Assembly (NCBI RefSeq): GCF_014280035.1
Contig: NZ_CP047957.1
Coordinates: forward strand, 1,302,001-1,366,000
DNA: 64,000 nucleotides
DNA from: Synechococcus sp. A18-25c
Lineage (GTDB): Bacteria > Cyanobacteriota > Cyanobacteriia > PCC-6307 > Cyanobiaceae
Direction of reading: 5' to 3'
Shown: one piece after another, positions 8,956-17,172 of the stretch
How positions within the stretch are numbered: position 1 is the stretch's first letter
Layout: every line of letters begins with the position of its first letter
The notes under the pieces: generated by a model
What the model was told of the DNA's origin: nothing
Seen by the model: the letters and a program-made list of their open reading frames with translations, nothing else
Database searches by the model: none
Program-made: the position numbers and the translations under genes

Positions 8956-9705
8956 ATGACTTCTCTTGCTTTGAATGCCTGTCGTTGCTTTGCAGGCGCC
9001 GTTGCAAGCGTTGTCCCATTCACCGCCTCCATCACCGCACCGGTGCATGCGGTTCTTCCCTCCATCGAATCTCGATCCAAGCTGGTTCAACTGGAAGAAG
9101 AGGCCCCAGTCTCTGCCCTTCCTTACATCATCACGCCCGAGCGTCGCGCGATGCTCAACACCATTCGGTTTGCCGAAGGCACTTGGAAAAACGGCCTTGA
9201 CGTGGGTTATCGGGTGATGTTCGGCGGTGGCCTCATGGCCAGCATGGACCGTCATCCCGATCGGGTGATTTATTCCTCGCGTTACGCGAGTGCTGCAGCG
9301 GGTGCCTATCAGTTCATGCCTTTTACCTGGGACTTGGTCAAGCGCAGCATTGGTGTCCGTGGCTTTGGACCTGAAGTGCAAGATCAGGGCGCACTGTTCC
9401 TGATTCAACGCCGCAAAGCCCTTGGCTTGACCGACACGGGTGTGATGACGCCGCAGTTGGCCGCGATGCTGGCTCCCGAATGGGCATCGTTCCCCACCCT
9501 GAGAGGGCGCAGTTATTACGGTCAACCCGTCAAGCGGTTCGACAGTCTGCGTGGTTTCTACAACCTCAACCTGGTGCAGCTGCGTCAGATCCGAGATCAG
9601 CGTCGTGCCGATCTTGCTGCAGCTAGAAACGGTGAGATGCCCGCCGATGGAGCGCCGAAGGCTCCCGTCTGCACCGTGCCAACCATTCTCTGCGGCATGC
9701 CCTGA
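8956..9705 (+). CDS. Secreted muramidase, lambda-endolysin-like (GH104)
   Basis: About 249 residues from the ATG at 8956 (a TTG precedes it). The first 35 residues look like a signal peptide ending near PVHAV. The catalytic domain resembles phage lambda R: a catalytic Glu in RFAEGTWKNG, then GYRVMFGGGLM, DRHPDRV, SAAAGAYQFMPFTW and GPEVQDQGALFLIQRR, in the same order and spacing as lambda endolysin. Such enzymes cleave peptidoglycan, lambda R leaving 1,6-anhydro-MurNAc ends. No other phage gene is nearby, so this looks like a resident cell-wall enzyme. About 250 bases of untranslated sequence precede it. Confidence 0.8.
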   Translation: MTSLALNACRCFAGAVASVVPFTASITAPVHAVLPSIESRSKLVQLEEEAPVSALPYIITPERRAMLNTIRFAEGTWKNGLDVGYRVMFGGGLMASMDRHPDRVIYSSRYASAAAGAYQFMPFTWDLVKRSIGVRGFGPEVQDQGALFLIQRRKALGLTDTGVMTPQLAAMLAPEWASFPTLRGRSYYGQPVKRFDSLRGFYNLNLVQLRQIRDQRRADLAAARNGEMPADGAPKAPVCTVPTILCGMP

Positions 9706-9711
9706 GCCACT

Positions 9712-9733
9712 CGGGACGCCCTATGGCATCCCG
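9712..9733. terminator. Hairpin in convergent intergenic gap
   Basis: CGGGACGCC at 9712-9720 and GGCATCCCG at 9725-9733 pair over nine positions with one C-A mismatch and a four-base loop. It lies between the convergent muramidase and TPM genes, where a shared terminator is expected, but there is no T-run, so an intrinsic terminator is not proven. Confidence 0.3.
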
Positions 9734-9753
9734 ACGTACGGGTGATCGTTGAA

Positions 9754-10566
9754 TCAGCTTTCGTTGGTTGATTCATTGAGCTTCCGCCCGACCGTGGCCT
9801 GCGCAATCAAATAGGCGGCAACACCGCCGGCTAGGAATCCCATGCCATTGCGGATCAGCGGAAGCAGCTCACTGGTGCGCGTCACGACCGGTGCGACGCC
9901 GAACACACCAAACAACATCACCCAGAGAGGAGACAGCAGCAGCACCCAGGCCCAGGCGATCTTTTCGCCTTCCTTGCGCGGATAGGCGGCGAAACCGGCG
10001 ATCAGACCTCCCAAGACCGATGTGGTGAGCGTCCAAAGCCATTGTTCGGTGGGCAGGCCAGGAACCACCTGGCATCCACCGCGGTCGAGACAGAGTTCCA
10101 CGGCATCCAGGGCCGCAAGGATGGCTCCGTCTTCACCGTGGTCCTTCACGTAGTACTGATTGCCGTAGCGCGTTTGCAGTTCGACCCACCACGTGCGTGG
10201 CATCAATGCGAAGAAGGCGTCTCCCACGTTGAAATTGAGCAGATTTCCACCCCGGGGATCAGCAACTAGCAGCAAACTGCGTTCATCTAATCCCCAAAAT
10301 TCCTTCACCGCTCTGCCAGGTGTGCGCTCGTACTGAGTCAAGACTCGCAGTTTCCAGCCACTGCGGTCCTCAAAGGCATCCAGCGATGTTTCTAGGGATT
10401 GACGCTGGTTGTCGCTGAGAGCTTTGGCTAGGTCAATGACTGGTGTGGCGTGATCCGGCAGCAATTCCGGATTGTCGATGGCCATGGCCGGTGCAGCGAG
10501 TAGCAGCAGCAGAACCGAAAGACTCAGCACAGCCTTCATGCCGCGAGAGATGGCTTGGAGACCCAT
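9754..10566 (-). CDS. TPM-domain protein, Psb32-like
   Basis: 270 residues; a second ATG ten codons in (10539) gives a cleaner signal peptide (hydrophobic run, then APAMAIDNPELLPD). The lumenal or periplasmic TPM domain spans about residues 40-180 (VIDLAKALSDNQRQSLETSLDAFEDRSGWKL). Two or three membrane segments follow near residues 190-260. TPM proteins include Psb32, linked to photosystem II repair and photoprotection in cyanobacteria and plants, and Arabidopsis TLP18.3. The two C-terminal membrane segments fit that group. It is divergent from the methyltransferase gene (32-base gap). Confidence 0.75.
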   Translation of the reverse strand: MGLQAISRGMKAVLSLSVLLLLLAAPAMAIDNPELLPDHATPVIDLAKALSDNQRQSLETSLDAFEDRSGWKLRVLTQYERTPGRAVKEFWGLDERSLLLVADPRGGNLLNFNVGDAFFALMPRTWWVELQTRYGNQYYVKDHGEDGAILAALDAVELCLDRGGCQVVPGLPTEQWLWTLTTSVLGGLIAGFAAYPRKEGEKIAWAWVLLLSPLWVMLFGVFGVAPVVTRTSELLPLIRNGMGFLAGGVAAYLIAQATVGRKLNESTNES

Positions 10567-10598
10567 GATCGTGTGCGAGTGCTCGCCATTCTCACCAC

Positions 10599-11807
10599 AT
10601 GAAGGCCTCCGATGTGCCCTGCCCCGATTGGATGCAGCAGAGGTTGAAGTTGCATGGCCATCAAGTTCCCTTTTCCACCTTCATGGAATGGGCACTTCAC
10701 GACCCTCAGCATGGGGCCTATGGAGCTGGCCATCTGCAGGTAGAAACGGATGGCGATTTCGTCACATCCCCTGCCCTTGGTGATGACTTCAGTGCCCTTC
10801 TGGCCCGTCAACTCATCGAGTGGCTGGAGGTGTTGGCGCGTCGTCATCCTGATCAGCCACTGGCTGTGGTGGATGTCGGCCCAGGTGAAGGGCATCTCAT
10901 GGACCAGCTGAGGCCTCATCTGTCTGTCCAAGCCCCCGATCTGATCGGCAGGCTGGAATGCGTGCTGGTGGAATTGAATCCCGGCATGGAAGCTCGCCAA
11001 CGCAACCGGCTGAGCAGTGACCACCCCATTCCCTGTCGCTGGAGTGCGTTGGAGGATCTTCATGCAGAGCCGTTGATTGGCATCCTCATTGCGCATGAGT
11101 TGCTGGATGCGTTTCCTGTCGAGCGGCTGATCGTTCGCGACGGGACCTTGCAGCGTCAACTGGTGCAACTGCAGCCGTCCGAGTTAGGCCAGGGATCGCT
11201 TGTGTGGGGCGAGGAACCCTTGCCGGAGGCGTTGGCCGCGCAGATTGCGCAGCAAGCGCAGCGGATTGGATTGCCACTCCCTCCGCTCGATGTTGAAGAC
11301 GGCTGGGCCACGGAGTGGCACCACGCTGTGGAGCCTTGGTTACGTCAGGCCAGCTATGCCATGCAAGACGGCATGCTGCTGGTGGTGGACTATGCGATGG
11401 AAGCAAGTCGTTATTACGCCGCCAGACGTCCAGACGGGACCCTGACGGCGTATCGCCAACAGCAAGCCTCAGGTGATGTGCTGCGCCATGCTGGCGAGCA
11501 GGACATCACGGCACATCTGTGCCTGGAGACCCTTCTGGACTCCGCGAAGGCAACGGGCTGGATCCCAGCAGGTCAATGCCGACAGGGAGAGGCTCTGCTG
11601 GCGCTCGGCCTGCCGGAGCGGTTCTCAGCGCTGCAGCAGTTACCTGGTCATCAGCTGGATGAGGCCTTGCACAGACGTGAGGCGCTCCTGCGTCTTGTGG
11701 ATCCCAGTTGTCTGGGGGAATTGCGTTGGCTGGCTTTTGAACGGTGCGCAGATCATGACGACCTGCCGATGCCGAATCCCAGCCGCTTTTTGCGGGAGCC
11801 TTCTTAA
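10599..11807 (+). CDS. SAM-dependent methyltransferase, MidA/NDUFAF7 family
   Basis: 402 residues. The N-terminus VPFSTFMEWALHDPQHGAYG and the SAM-binding AVVDVGPGEGHLMDQL are signatures of the former DUF185 family. ALEDLHAEPLIGILIAHELLDAFPVERL follows in the usual order. In mitochondria the family member NDUFAF7 methylates an arginine of the complex I subunit NDUFS2. Cyanobacteria carry it as a conserved single-copy gene, possibly acting on NDH-1 (inference). The stop is one base from the end of the convergent aroB gene. Confidence 0.85.
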   Translation: MKASDVPCPDWMQQRLKLHGHQVPFSTFMEWALHDPQHGAYGAGHLQVETDGDFVTSPALGDDFSALLARQLIEWLEVLARRHPDQPLAVVDVGPGEGHLMDQLRPHLSVQAPDLIGRLECVLVELNPGMEARQRNRLSSDHPIPCRWSALEDLHAEPLIGILIAHELLDAFPVERLIVRDGTLQRQLVQLQPSELGQGSLVWGEEPLPEALAAQIAQQAQRIGLPLPPLDVEDGWATEWHHAVEPWLRQASYAMQDGMLLVVDYAMEASRYYAARRPDGTLTAYRQQQASGDVLRHAGEQDITAHLCLETLLDSAKATGWIPAGQCRQGEALLALGLPERFSALQQLPGHQLDEALHRREALLRLVDPSCLGELRWLAFERCADHDDLPMPNPSRFLREPS

Positions 11808-12938
11808 CTAAGCCAGAGCAGCGAGGCATTCCCTCACATCGCTGTCGCAGATGTCGTCTCGGATCACCACCTCACCGATGCAGGTAGGCAGCACAAAACG
11901 CAGGCGTCCGTGACGGACTTTTTTGTCACCACGAAGGGTTGTCAGCACCGCATCCACATCAAGGTTGGGCCAGGTCGCGGGGAGCCCCGCCTTTTCGAGC
12001 AAATGCACCTGGCGCATCTGATCAGCTTCACCCCACAGTCCCTTCAAGACCGCCAAACGTCCTGCTGCCACCATGCCAATTGCCACGGCTTCCCCATGCA
12101 GCCAGGTGCCATACCCAGTCAGCGTTTCCACCACATGACCGAAGGTGTGGCCGTAATTGAGGATGGCTCGACGCCCTCCTTCCCGTTCATCCGCGGCCAC
12201 AACAGTGGCTTTGGCTTGGGCCGAGCGCACCAGGATGTCGTGAAGCATGGCCGCTGATATCGCAGCAGGATCCGACAAATTCACGGCTTTTTCCATGCGG
12301 GCGAACAGATCCGGGTCACCGATGACGCCGTACTTGATCACTTCAGCCATACCCGCCCTGAACTCACGCACCGGCAAGGTTTTCAGCGTGTTCGGATCAA
12401 TGGCCACCAGCCTTGGCTGATGGAAAGCTCCGATGAGATTTTTCCCTTTGGGGTGGTTGACGCCGGTTTTTCCACCGATTGAGGCATCCACCATGGCCAG
12501 CAGTGTGGTGGGCACCTGGATCACCCCCACACCGCGTAACCAGCAGGCAGCGGCAAAGCCTGTCATGTCGCCCACCACTCCTCCACCAAGGGCGAGCATC
12601 AGTGAGGTGCGTTCGAGACCCTGTTGCTGGGCTTGATCGAGGATTTGGCTCAGGGTCTGCAGCGTTTTGCCCTCTTCTCCAGCCTCGATCTGCAGCAGCA
12701 CAGGATCAAACCCTGACGTGCGCAGACTGTTCAGGCAGCTGTCTCCATAGGGGGCTGCAACATCGGGATTGCTAACCACGAGCACTTTGGTTCCCTTGCG
12801 GACGTCCATGGCAGCGAGCGACTTGCCAATGGCACTGACCATGCCCTCTCCGATCACGACCTCATAGGGGTTGCGCTCGAGTGGCACGTTAATGCGCGTG
12901 CACTCCTGCAATGCTATTCCCTCCGCTGTGGTGCTCAT
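11808..12938 (-). CDS. aroB: 3-dehydroquinate synthase
   Basis: 376 residues from the ATG at 12938 (a longer frame exists but overlaps the divergent permease leader). It converts DAHP to 3-dehydroquinate, the second shikimate-pathway step, using NAD and a divalent metal. Seen: [12 protein letters not shown], the NAD site [45 protein letters not shown], the metal-binding region [11 protein letters not shown] and the histidines in [11 protein letters not shown] and [11 protein letters not shown]. The length is normal. It is convergent with the methyltransferase gene and divergent from the sugar permease. Confidence 0.96.
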   Translation of the reverse strand: MSTTAEGIALQECTRINVPLERNPYEVVIGEGMVSAIGKSLAAMDVRKGTKVLVVSNPDVAAPYGDSCLNSLRTSGFDPVLLQIEAGEEGKTLQTLSQILDQAQQQGLERTSLMLALGGGVVGDMTGFAAACWLRGVGVIQVPTTLLAMVDASIGGKTGVNHPKGKNLIGAFHQPRLVAIDPNTLKTLPVREFRAGMAEVIKYGVIGDPDLFARMEKAVNLSDPAAISAAMLHDILVRSAQAKATVVAADEREGGRRAILNYGHTFGHVVETLTGYGTWLHGEAVAIGMVAAGRLAVLKGLWGEADQMRQVHLLEKAGLPATWPNLDVDAVLTTLRGDKKVRHGRLRFVLPTCIGEVVIRDDICDSDVRECLAALA

Positions 12939-13015
12939 GGACCGTGGCTGCGGCTCAGTTCCGCAGTTGTTCTGATCGACTGACCCTATCCTCAGCCGCA
13001 AGTGTCCTGAGTCTG

Positions 13016-13912
13016 ATGAAGCCCATCTCCAGGCCTAATTCTCGCGCCAGTCTGACGGCCTGGGCTTTTCTCATACCGGCGTTGACTCTGCTCAGTCTGT
13101 CAGTGCTTATCCCCGCTGGCATGGCTCTGCTGATGAGCTTTACGCAGACGGGTCTCGATGTCTCAGAGCCGTTGCAGTTCATCGGTCTAGCCAACGTGCG
13201 GCGTCTGATCGGAGATCCGATGTTTTACCGCGTGCTGAGCACCACGCTGATCTACCTGGTTGGTGTGGTACCGCCAATTGTGCTCGGCGCGTTGGTGCTG
13301 GCTGTGCTGGTGAACCGAGTGCTGCCAGGAATTCACTGGCTCAGAGCCGCGTTTTACACCCCTGTGCTGGTGTCGATCGTGGTGGCGGCTATCGCCTTTC
13401 GTTGGCTTTATGCCGAAAACGGTCTAATCAATAGTTGGTTGGGCGCCCTGATTGGATCGGGATTTATGCCCATCGACTTTCTCACCAGTCCGTTGTTAGC
13501 CCTTCCTTCGGTGATGTTGGTGACTCTTTGGAAAGGACTTGGGTATTACATGGTGATTTTCCTGGGGGGCCTGCAAGGCATCCCCACAGAGCTTTACGAA
13601 GCGGCTGAACTTGATGGCAGCGAGGGATGGAGAAAACATGTCGACATCACGTTGCCGTTGTTGCGCCCCTACCTCATGCTTGTGGCGGTGATCTCCGCCA
13701 TTGCAGCCACCAAAGTGTTTGAGGAGGTGTTTCTGATGACGCAGGGAGGTCCTGCGGATTCCACGCGCACACTGGTGTACTACGTGTATGACCAGGCCTT
13801 CGCTGAGCTGGAAATTAGTTATGCCTGCACGGTGGGGTTAGCGCTGTTTCTGATCGTCTTGTTGCTGACGGCCATTCGCTACGGCCTCAGTGACGATCGA
13901 TCGCTGATTTGA
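13016..13912 (+). CDS. ABC transporter permease, MalF/UgpA-type sugar importer subunit, orphan
   Basis: About 298 residues from the ATG at 13016. Six membrane segments are apparent, and the cytoplasmic EAA loop [27 protein letters not shown] contacts the ATPase. It belongs to the CUT1 carbohydrate importer permeases. No partner permease, binding protein or ATPase is adjacent: aroB lies divergent on the left and purK follows 54 bases downstream on the right. It could work with an ATPase and second permease encoded elsewhere, for example ggtA, but that is only inference. Confidence applies to the family, not the substrate. Confidence 0.85.
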   Translation: MKPISRPNSRASLTAWAFLIPALTLLSLSVLIPAGMALLMSFTQTGLDVSEPLQFIGLANVRRLIGDPMFYRVLSTTLIYLVGVVPPIVLGALVLAVLVNRVLPGIHWLRAAFYTPVLVSIVVAAIAFRWLYAENGLINSWLGALIGSGFMPIDFLTSPLLALPSVMLVTLWKGLGYYMVIFLGGLQGIPTELYEAAELDGSEGWRKHVDITLPLLRPYLMLVAVISAIAATKVFEEVFLMTQGGPADSTRTLVYYVYDQAFAELEISYACTVGLALFLIVLLLTAIRYGLSDDRSLI

Positions 13913-13966
13913 TTCCCGTTGACGCTGGCTGGATGGCAAGCTTCACGTTGAAGCAAATCCAAGGCG

Positions 13967-15133
13967 ATGCCGAATGATGCCGGCACAATCGGGGTCGTCG
14001 GGGGTGGTCAACTGGCCTTGATGCTCTGTGAGGCGGGTCAGGCCAGAGGAATTCCGGTTGTTGTTCAGAGTGCGTCGGATCAAGATCCCGCCGCGGCATC
14101 TGCGCAGCGTCAGGTGATCGGTACTCCCACCGATGCGGCAGCTACCGCATCACTGGCTGCTTGCTGCAATGGCATCACGTTCGAAAATGAATGGATTGCT
14201 GTTGAGGCCTTGCTGAGGCTTGAGCGCGACGGCGTGTCGTTTAGGCCATCCATTCAGAGCCTGAAGCCACTGGTGAACAAGCTGTCGCAGCGTCGCTTGC
14301 TGAATGAGCTTGCCCTGCCCAGTCCTGATTGGGTCGGCCTGGATGAGATTGACCGCAAAACGCTTGAACTGCCGGACGATTGGCGATTCCCTGTGATGGC
14401 CAAGGCAGCGCATGGCGGTTACGACGGCAAGGGCACCCGTGTGATCAAGGATCGTGTTGCCTTAAGCGAGCTGCTCAGCAGCGTTATGACCAAGGACTGG
14501 TTGCTGGAAGCCTGGGTGCCGTATGACCGTGAACTTGCTCTGGTGGTGAGCAGGGATCAGCAGGGTCGGATCCGTTCGTTTCCTTTGGTAGAAACACACC
14601 AGAGCAGTCAGGTCTGTGACTGGGTTCTGGCACCTGCACCGGCGGAGCAACTGCTGGAGGCAACGGCCTACAACATTGCAGCCTCTTTGCTCACGCATCT
14701 TAATTACGTGGGTGTGATGGCCCTGGAATTTTTCTATGGGCCGCAAGGCTTGATGGTGAATGAAGTCGCCCCTCGCACCCACAATTCCGGGCACTTCTCC
14801 ATCGAAGCTTGCAGCAGCAGTCAGTTCGATCAGCAGTTGTGCATTACTGCCGGTTTACCCGTGCCTTCCACGGAGTTGGTGGCTGCTGGTGCCCTGATGG
14901 TCAACCTGCTTGGTCTTGGACCTGATGCGGAGTTTTCACTTGATGAGCGTCTGTCGGCTTTGCAGGCCATCCCCGATGCGCATCTCCACTGGTATGGAAA
15001 GGAGGAAATGCCCGCGCGCAAGGTGGGGCATGTCACCGTTCTGCTTCAGCAACCCGACGCCGACGGCAGAGATGGCGAAGCAAGAGAAGTCTTGGAACGT
15101 ATTCGGTCGGTGTGGCCAAATCCATTAAATTGA
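13967..15133 (+). CDS. purK: N5-carboxyaminoimidazole ribonucleotide synthase
   Basis: 388 residues. The enzyme uses ATP and bicarbonate to carboxylate AIR in purine synthesis. The ATP-grasp features are IGVVGGGQLALMLCEAG at the start, VMAKAAHGGYDGKGTRVI (nucleotide loop), LLEAWVPYDRELALVVSRD and VNEVAPRTHNSGHFSIEAC (metal and substrate site). Length is normal. The 6S RNA candidate starts 34 bases after the stop, an arrangement I recall from other cyanobacteria, so read-through from purK may contribute to that RNA. Confidence 0.95.
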   Translation: MPNDAGTIGVVGGGQLALMLCEAGQARGIPVVVQSASDQDPAAASAQRQVIGTPTDAAATASLAACCNGITFENEWIAVEALLRLERDGVSFRPSIQSLKPLVNKLSQRRLLNELALPSPDWVGLDEIDRKTLELPDDWRFPVMAKAAHGGYDGKGTRVIKDRVALSELLSSVMTKDWLLEAWVPYDRELALVVSRDQQGRIRSFPLVETHQSSQVCDWVLAPAPAEQLLEATAYNIAASLLTHLNYVGVMALEFFYGPQGLMVNEVAPRTHNSGHFSIEACSSSQFDQQLCITAGLPVPSTELVAAGALMVNLLGLGPDAEFSLDERLSALQAIPDAHLHWYGKEEMPARKVGHVTVLLQQPDADGRDGEAREVLERIRSVWPNPLN

Positions 15134-15167
15134 CGAAGGACTCCCTGATTGGTGACAGCCTTTCTCT

Positions 15168-15341
15168 AGTGCTCTGATCTGACTCTCTTTCGACTTGGGG
15201 GGACTGTCGTGATGGTGCCGTAGACCGGCCTTGCAGCCGGAAACGAATCCCCACTTTGTCGCCCCTTCTGGTAACTCCAGGTCGAACACTGGGGCTCGCA
15301 CGGTCAGGTGGTCCACCTATTCAAAATCCTTGTCAGAGACT
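15168..15341 (+). ncRNA. ssrS: Candidate 6S RNA
   Basis: There is no protein frame here, but strong RNA structure. AGT-G-CTCTGAT (15168-15178) pairs with GTCAGAGACT (15332-15341) over ten pairs with one bulged G, closing a roughly 174-base element, which is the size of cyanobacterial 6S RNA. Inside are CCGGC-(6)-GCCGG at 15225-15240, CTGG-TAACT-CCAG at 15268-15280, and GCCCC/GGGGC at 15261/15291. Unpaired stretches just inside the closing stem could form the central bubble. The position right after purK fits the location known for the 6Sa gene in cyanobacteria. 6S RNA mimics an open promoter and binds RNA polymerase. Exact ends and the internal fold are not proven. Confidence 0.6.
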
Positions 15342-15685
15342 GGGATTAGAACAAATGGCAGATATCGGAGGAAGGGGGGATTGCCACTTAGTTGCCACAC
15401 GCTCAACCCGCTCCAAGCATCACGAGACCACGCTTCAGAAAGTCCACAGCGCTGGCGTCTGGGTTGGTGGATTGATAGGTCTGCAGGTTTCCACCAATGG
15501 CTCATCACATCACTGTGATCGACAACGCAAACGCTCTGGGTGAGTTGGCAAAGAGCCACTGGCGCATGGGTTGAATTTCAGAGCAGTGCACCCCAAGCAC
15601 GTCAGTCGCTTCCTCTTAAGAAGGTACTGATTCATCATCACCATCTTCGGCAGCGTTGCTAAGACAGCAGTAACGCAATCGCCGC
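15342..15685. other. Gap after the 6S candidate; one possible 25-codon gene
   Basis: About 340 bases with no long gene. Reading frames on both strands look unlike protein, except a 25-codon plus-strand frame at 15497-15574 (MAHHITVIDNANALGE...). It has a balanced residue composition, but no clear ribosome-binding site could be seen. No tRNA or clear terminator was found. Confidence 0.4.
15497..15574 (+). CDS. Possible 25-residue peptide
   Basis: The frame ATG to TGA encodes a 25-residue peptide beginning MAHHITVIDNANALGELAKS. Composition is that of a soluble amphipathic peptide with no rare residues. The region upstream (GCAGGTTTCCACCA) has only a weak purine stretch. Conservation in related genomes would decide; as a lone short frame it can be chance. 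Confidence 0.25.
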   Translation: MAHHITVIDNANALGELAKSHWRMG

Positions 15686-15973
15686 ATGAACAAATTAATA
15701 CTTTTAATCACTCTATTCATCACGTTGCCCGTTAAGGCGGAAATGTCGTTGCCTTATGGGCTTAATGGATATTCGGTTTGGTATGGCTACAGCTATGGAT
15801 CGGCGATGACGTTATGTTCATTAGTGTTTGGCAATCAACTTTCAGCCAAAGCAGCTCGGGACAATATGAATGAATTCATTGCTGGACTCGATCTTAAACA
15901 TAAGATTCCTGCCGAGGCTGGATTCTCTGCAGCCAGAAATGCACAAGAGTTTTGCAATCAATTATTTGATTGA
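15686..15973 (+). CDS. Small secreted protein of unknown function
   Basis: 95 residues. A clear signal peptide (Lys-containing start, then LILLITLFITLPVKAEM) implies export to the periplasm, with cleavage near VKA. The mature part is about 75 residues, Tyr- and Gly-rich at first (GLNGYSVWYGYSYGSAM) and helical afterwards, with two cysteines (TLCSLVF and EFCNQLF) that could pair. I do not recognise a family. It stands alone at the left edge of the AT-richer stretch. Confidence 0.65.
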   Translation: MNKLILLITLFITLPVKAEMSLPYGLNGYSVWYGYSYGSAMTLCSLVFGNQLSAKAARDNMNEFIAGLDLKHKIPAEAGFSAARNAQEFCNQLFD

Positions 15974-16618
15974 CTATCGAAGAGCCGCTTGTGCATGGGT
16001 TGCATGACAATGGTGAGCACAGGGTGCATCCACCTTTGCCATCCGAAATAGCAACAAGAAGGGCAACATCCAATTTCAAGTCATTGAACTCGTGATCGTC
16101 ATCCATTGGCCTGAGGATGCAACGCACCACATCTGAGGTCACTGACATCCATGGTTTTAAAAAAAAAGAGGACAACCGGAGTCATCTCGTGCTCTGCTGC
16201 ATCAACAGACAAGAGCCTATGAGTAGAGAAGGGTGTGTGATGTGACATTTTGAACCCAAGCTTCTGGAAGTGAATGTGGAGCCACATTTTCTAGACATAG
16301 CAAGAATCTCTTTATCTGTGTTTTTACTGCACTAGCGATAGCAGTGGTTCTGTATTGACTGACAATCATTTAAAATAGACGAGCTGTCGTCTTTTTGGGT
16401 GCTTTTCATATAGAAGAATTCTTTGTATCGCTGAGCGACGAGACCATCATGAAAAATCAGTTTGAAATTTTTATTGATCTTGGCAATTGGCGATGACTCA
16501 AACAATATTGTTGTTGATTAGTCCAATTAATTTCCAGTACCTCATCAGAATATTGAATACAGAAGTGATTTGAGGCTTAAAGATTCAGATGCAGGTCAGC
16601 CAAAGCGACCTTCGGCTT
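15974..16618. other. AT-rich stretch with no supported gene
   Basis: Some 650 bases, lower in GC by eye than the core genes. Frames longer than 60 codons occur only on the minus strand and are rich in His, Met and Phe without any family signal, so I reject them. A 15-codon frame at about 16449 (MKNQFEIFIDLGNWR) may be a remnant. A terminator-like hairpin lies at 16377-16396. Confidence 0.5.
16377..16396 (+). terminator. Terminator-like hairpin with T-run
   Basis: AGACGA (16377-16382), loop GCTG, TCGTCT (16387-16392), then five T including the last stem base. It has the form of an intrinsic terminator on the plus strand, although no gene ends directly before it; the 15686-15973 gene is 400 bases upstream. 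It could also be the 3' end of an unrecognised small RNA. Confidence 0.4.
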
Positions 16619-16738
16619 CTAGGCGATATCAGTGACTGATTTGATCCTCTCCTGTTGGCTGATACCGTCTTTGATCTTTGTCAGGAAAGCCTGGGCTTTC
16701 TTCTCTAACTTTGTGATGCTCAGAGTATTGTGAAACAC
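16619..16738 (-). pseudogene. Nif11-like leader peptide remnant
   Basis: The minus-strand frame from GTG at 16738 to TAG at 16619 encodes 39 residues including TKLEKKAQAFLTKIKDGISQ followed by QERIKSVTDIA. That closely follows the Nif11 pattern (FLxKVKxDxxLQEKLKxAxD...IA). Nif11 proteins normally continue with an AxxxGF motif and run 60-100 residues. Here the frame stops just at that point, while a +1 shift gives EAEGRFG and the original frame after the stop gives ALADL. A damaged Nif11 gene is therefore likely. The family supplies leader peptides of lanthipeptides and related products in marine picocyanobacteria; no modifying enzyme is nearby. Confidence 0.45.
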
Positions 16739-16981
16739 TTTGAAGCAAGGTCGCTTTAGTCATGATCTGGATGCGATCCCTTTCATGGAAGAAATGAACC
16801 TGACATTTCCCTGTTTCTTTGTTGTTTGTCTCGCATGAATCGTCTTCTTTCTTCGTTTCGAGCACCGCTCGCACTTTTCAGATTCTCTCTCGGAATGCTT
16901 GCATTGATACTTACTAGCTTTTCAGACATTAGGATCTCTAGAACACTCTCGTTCTAGCGACGATCGTGACTCAGAAGGAGA
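16739..16981. other. AT-rich stretch with no supported gene
   Basis: About 240 bases between the Nif11-like remnant and the next possible small gene. The minus frame through 16629-16874 overlaps the remnant in another phase and does not look like protein. Nothing else is recognised. Confidence 0.4.
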
Positions 16982-17128
16982 GTGGATTCACAAAGCTTCC
17001 TTAGGTATCTAACGATTGGTCCAGTCGCCCTGTCTGATTGCGGAAGCTATCTAGATCATAGTTGTTTAAATGTTGCTGAAAGACGCAAGCTGATGATTAG
17101 GGACTTCGATGGTGACTTACCGAGTTAA
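16982..17128 (+). CDS. Possible 48-residue small protein
   Basis: GTG at 16982 to TAA at 17128 encodes 48 residues including SFLRYLTIGPVALSD and a C-terminal acidic DFDGD stretch. AAGGAG sits just before the GTG but too close for a normal ribosome-binding site. The composition is protein-like but no family is recognised; it may be a remnant. It is convergent with the MBL-fold hydrolase gene. Confidence 0.25.
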   Translation: MDSQSFLRYLTIGPVALSDCGSYLDHSCLNVAERRKLMIRDFDGDLPS

Positions 17129-17172
17129 ATGTTTGAATTCGATCGTGCGTATCATGACGAGAATGGAATCAT

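Noticed and set aside
8650-9525. 291-codon minus-strand frame across the muramidase gene
   Set aside because: It is antisense to a well-supported gene; residues are His/Arg/Gln-rich and show no family.
8956-9705. Prophage suggested by lambda-like lysozyme
   Set aside because: No integrase, capsid, tail, holin or att-like repeats nearby; signal peptide and flanking core genes argue for a host gene.
15265-15300. tRNA T-arm-like string (CCAGGTCGAACACTGG) after purK
   Set aside because: No acceptor, D or anticodon arms can be built around it; it fits better inside the 6S-like fold.
15894-16287. Two minus-strand frames of 93 and 62 codons in the AT-rich stretch
   Set aside because: His, Met and Phe-rich composition without domains, and they overlap each other and a supported gene end.
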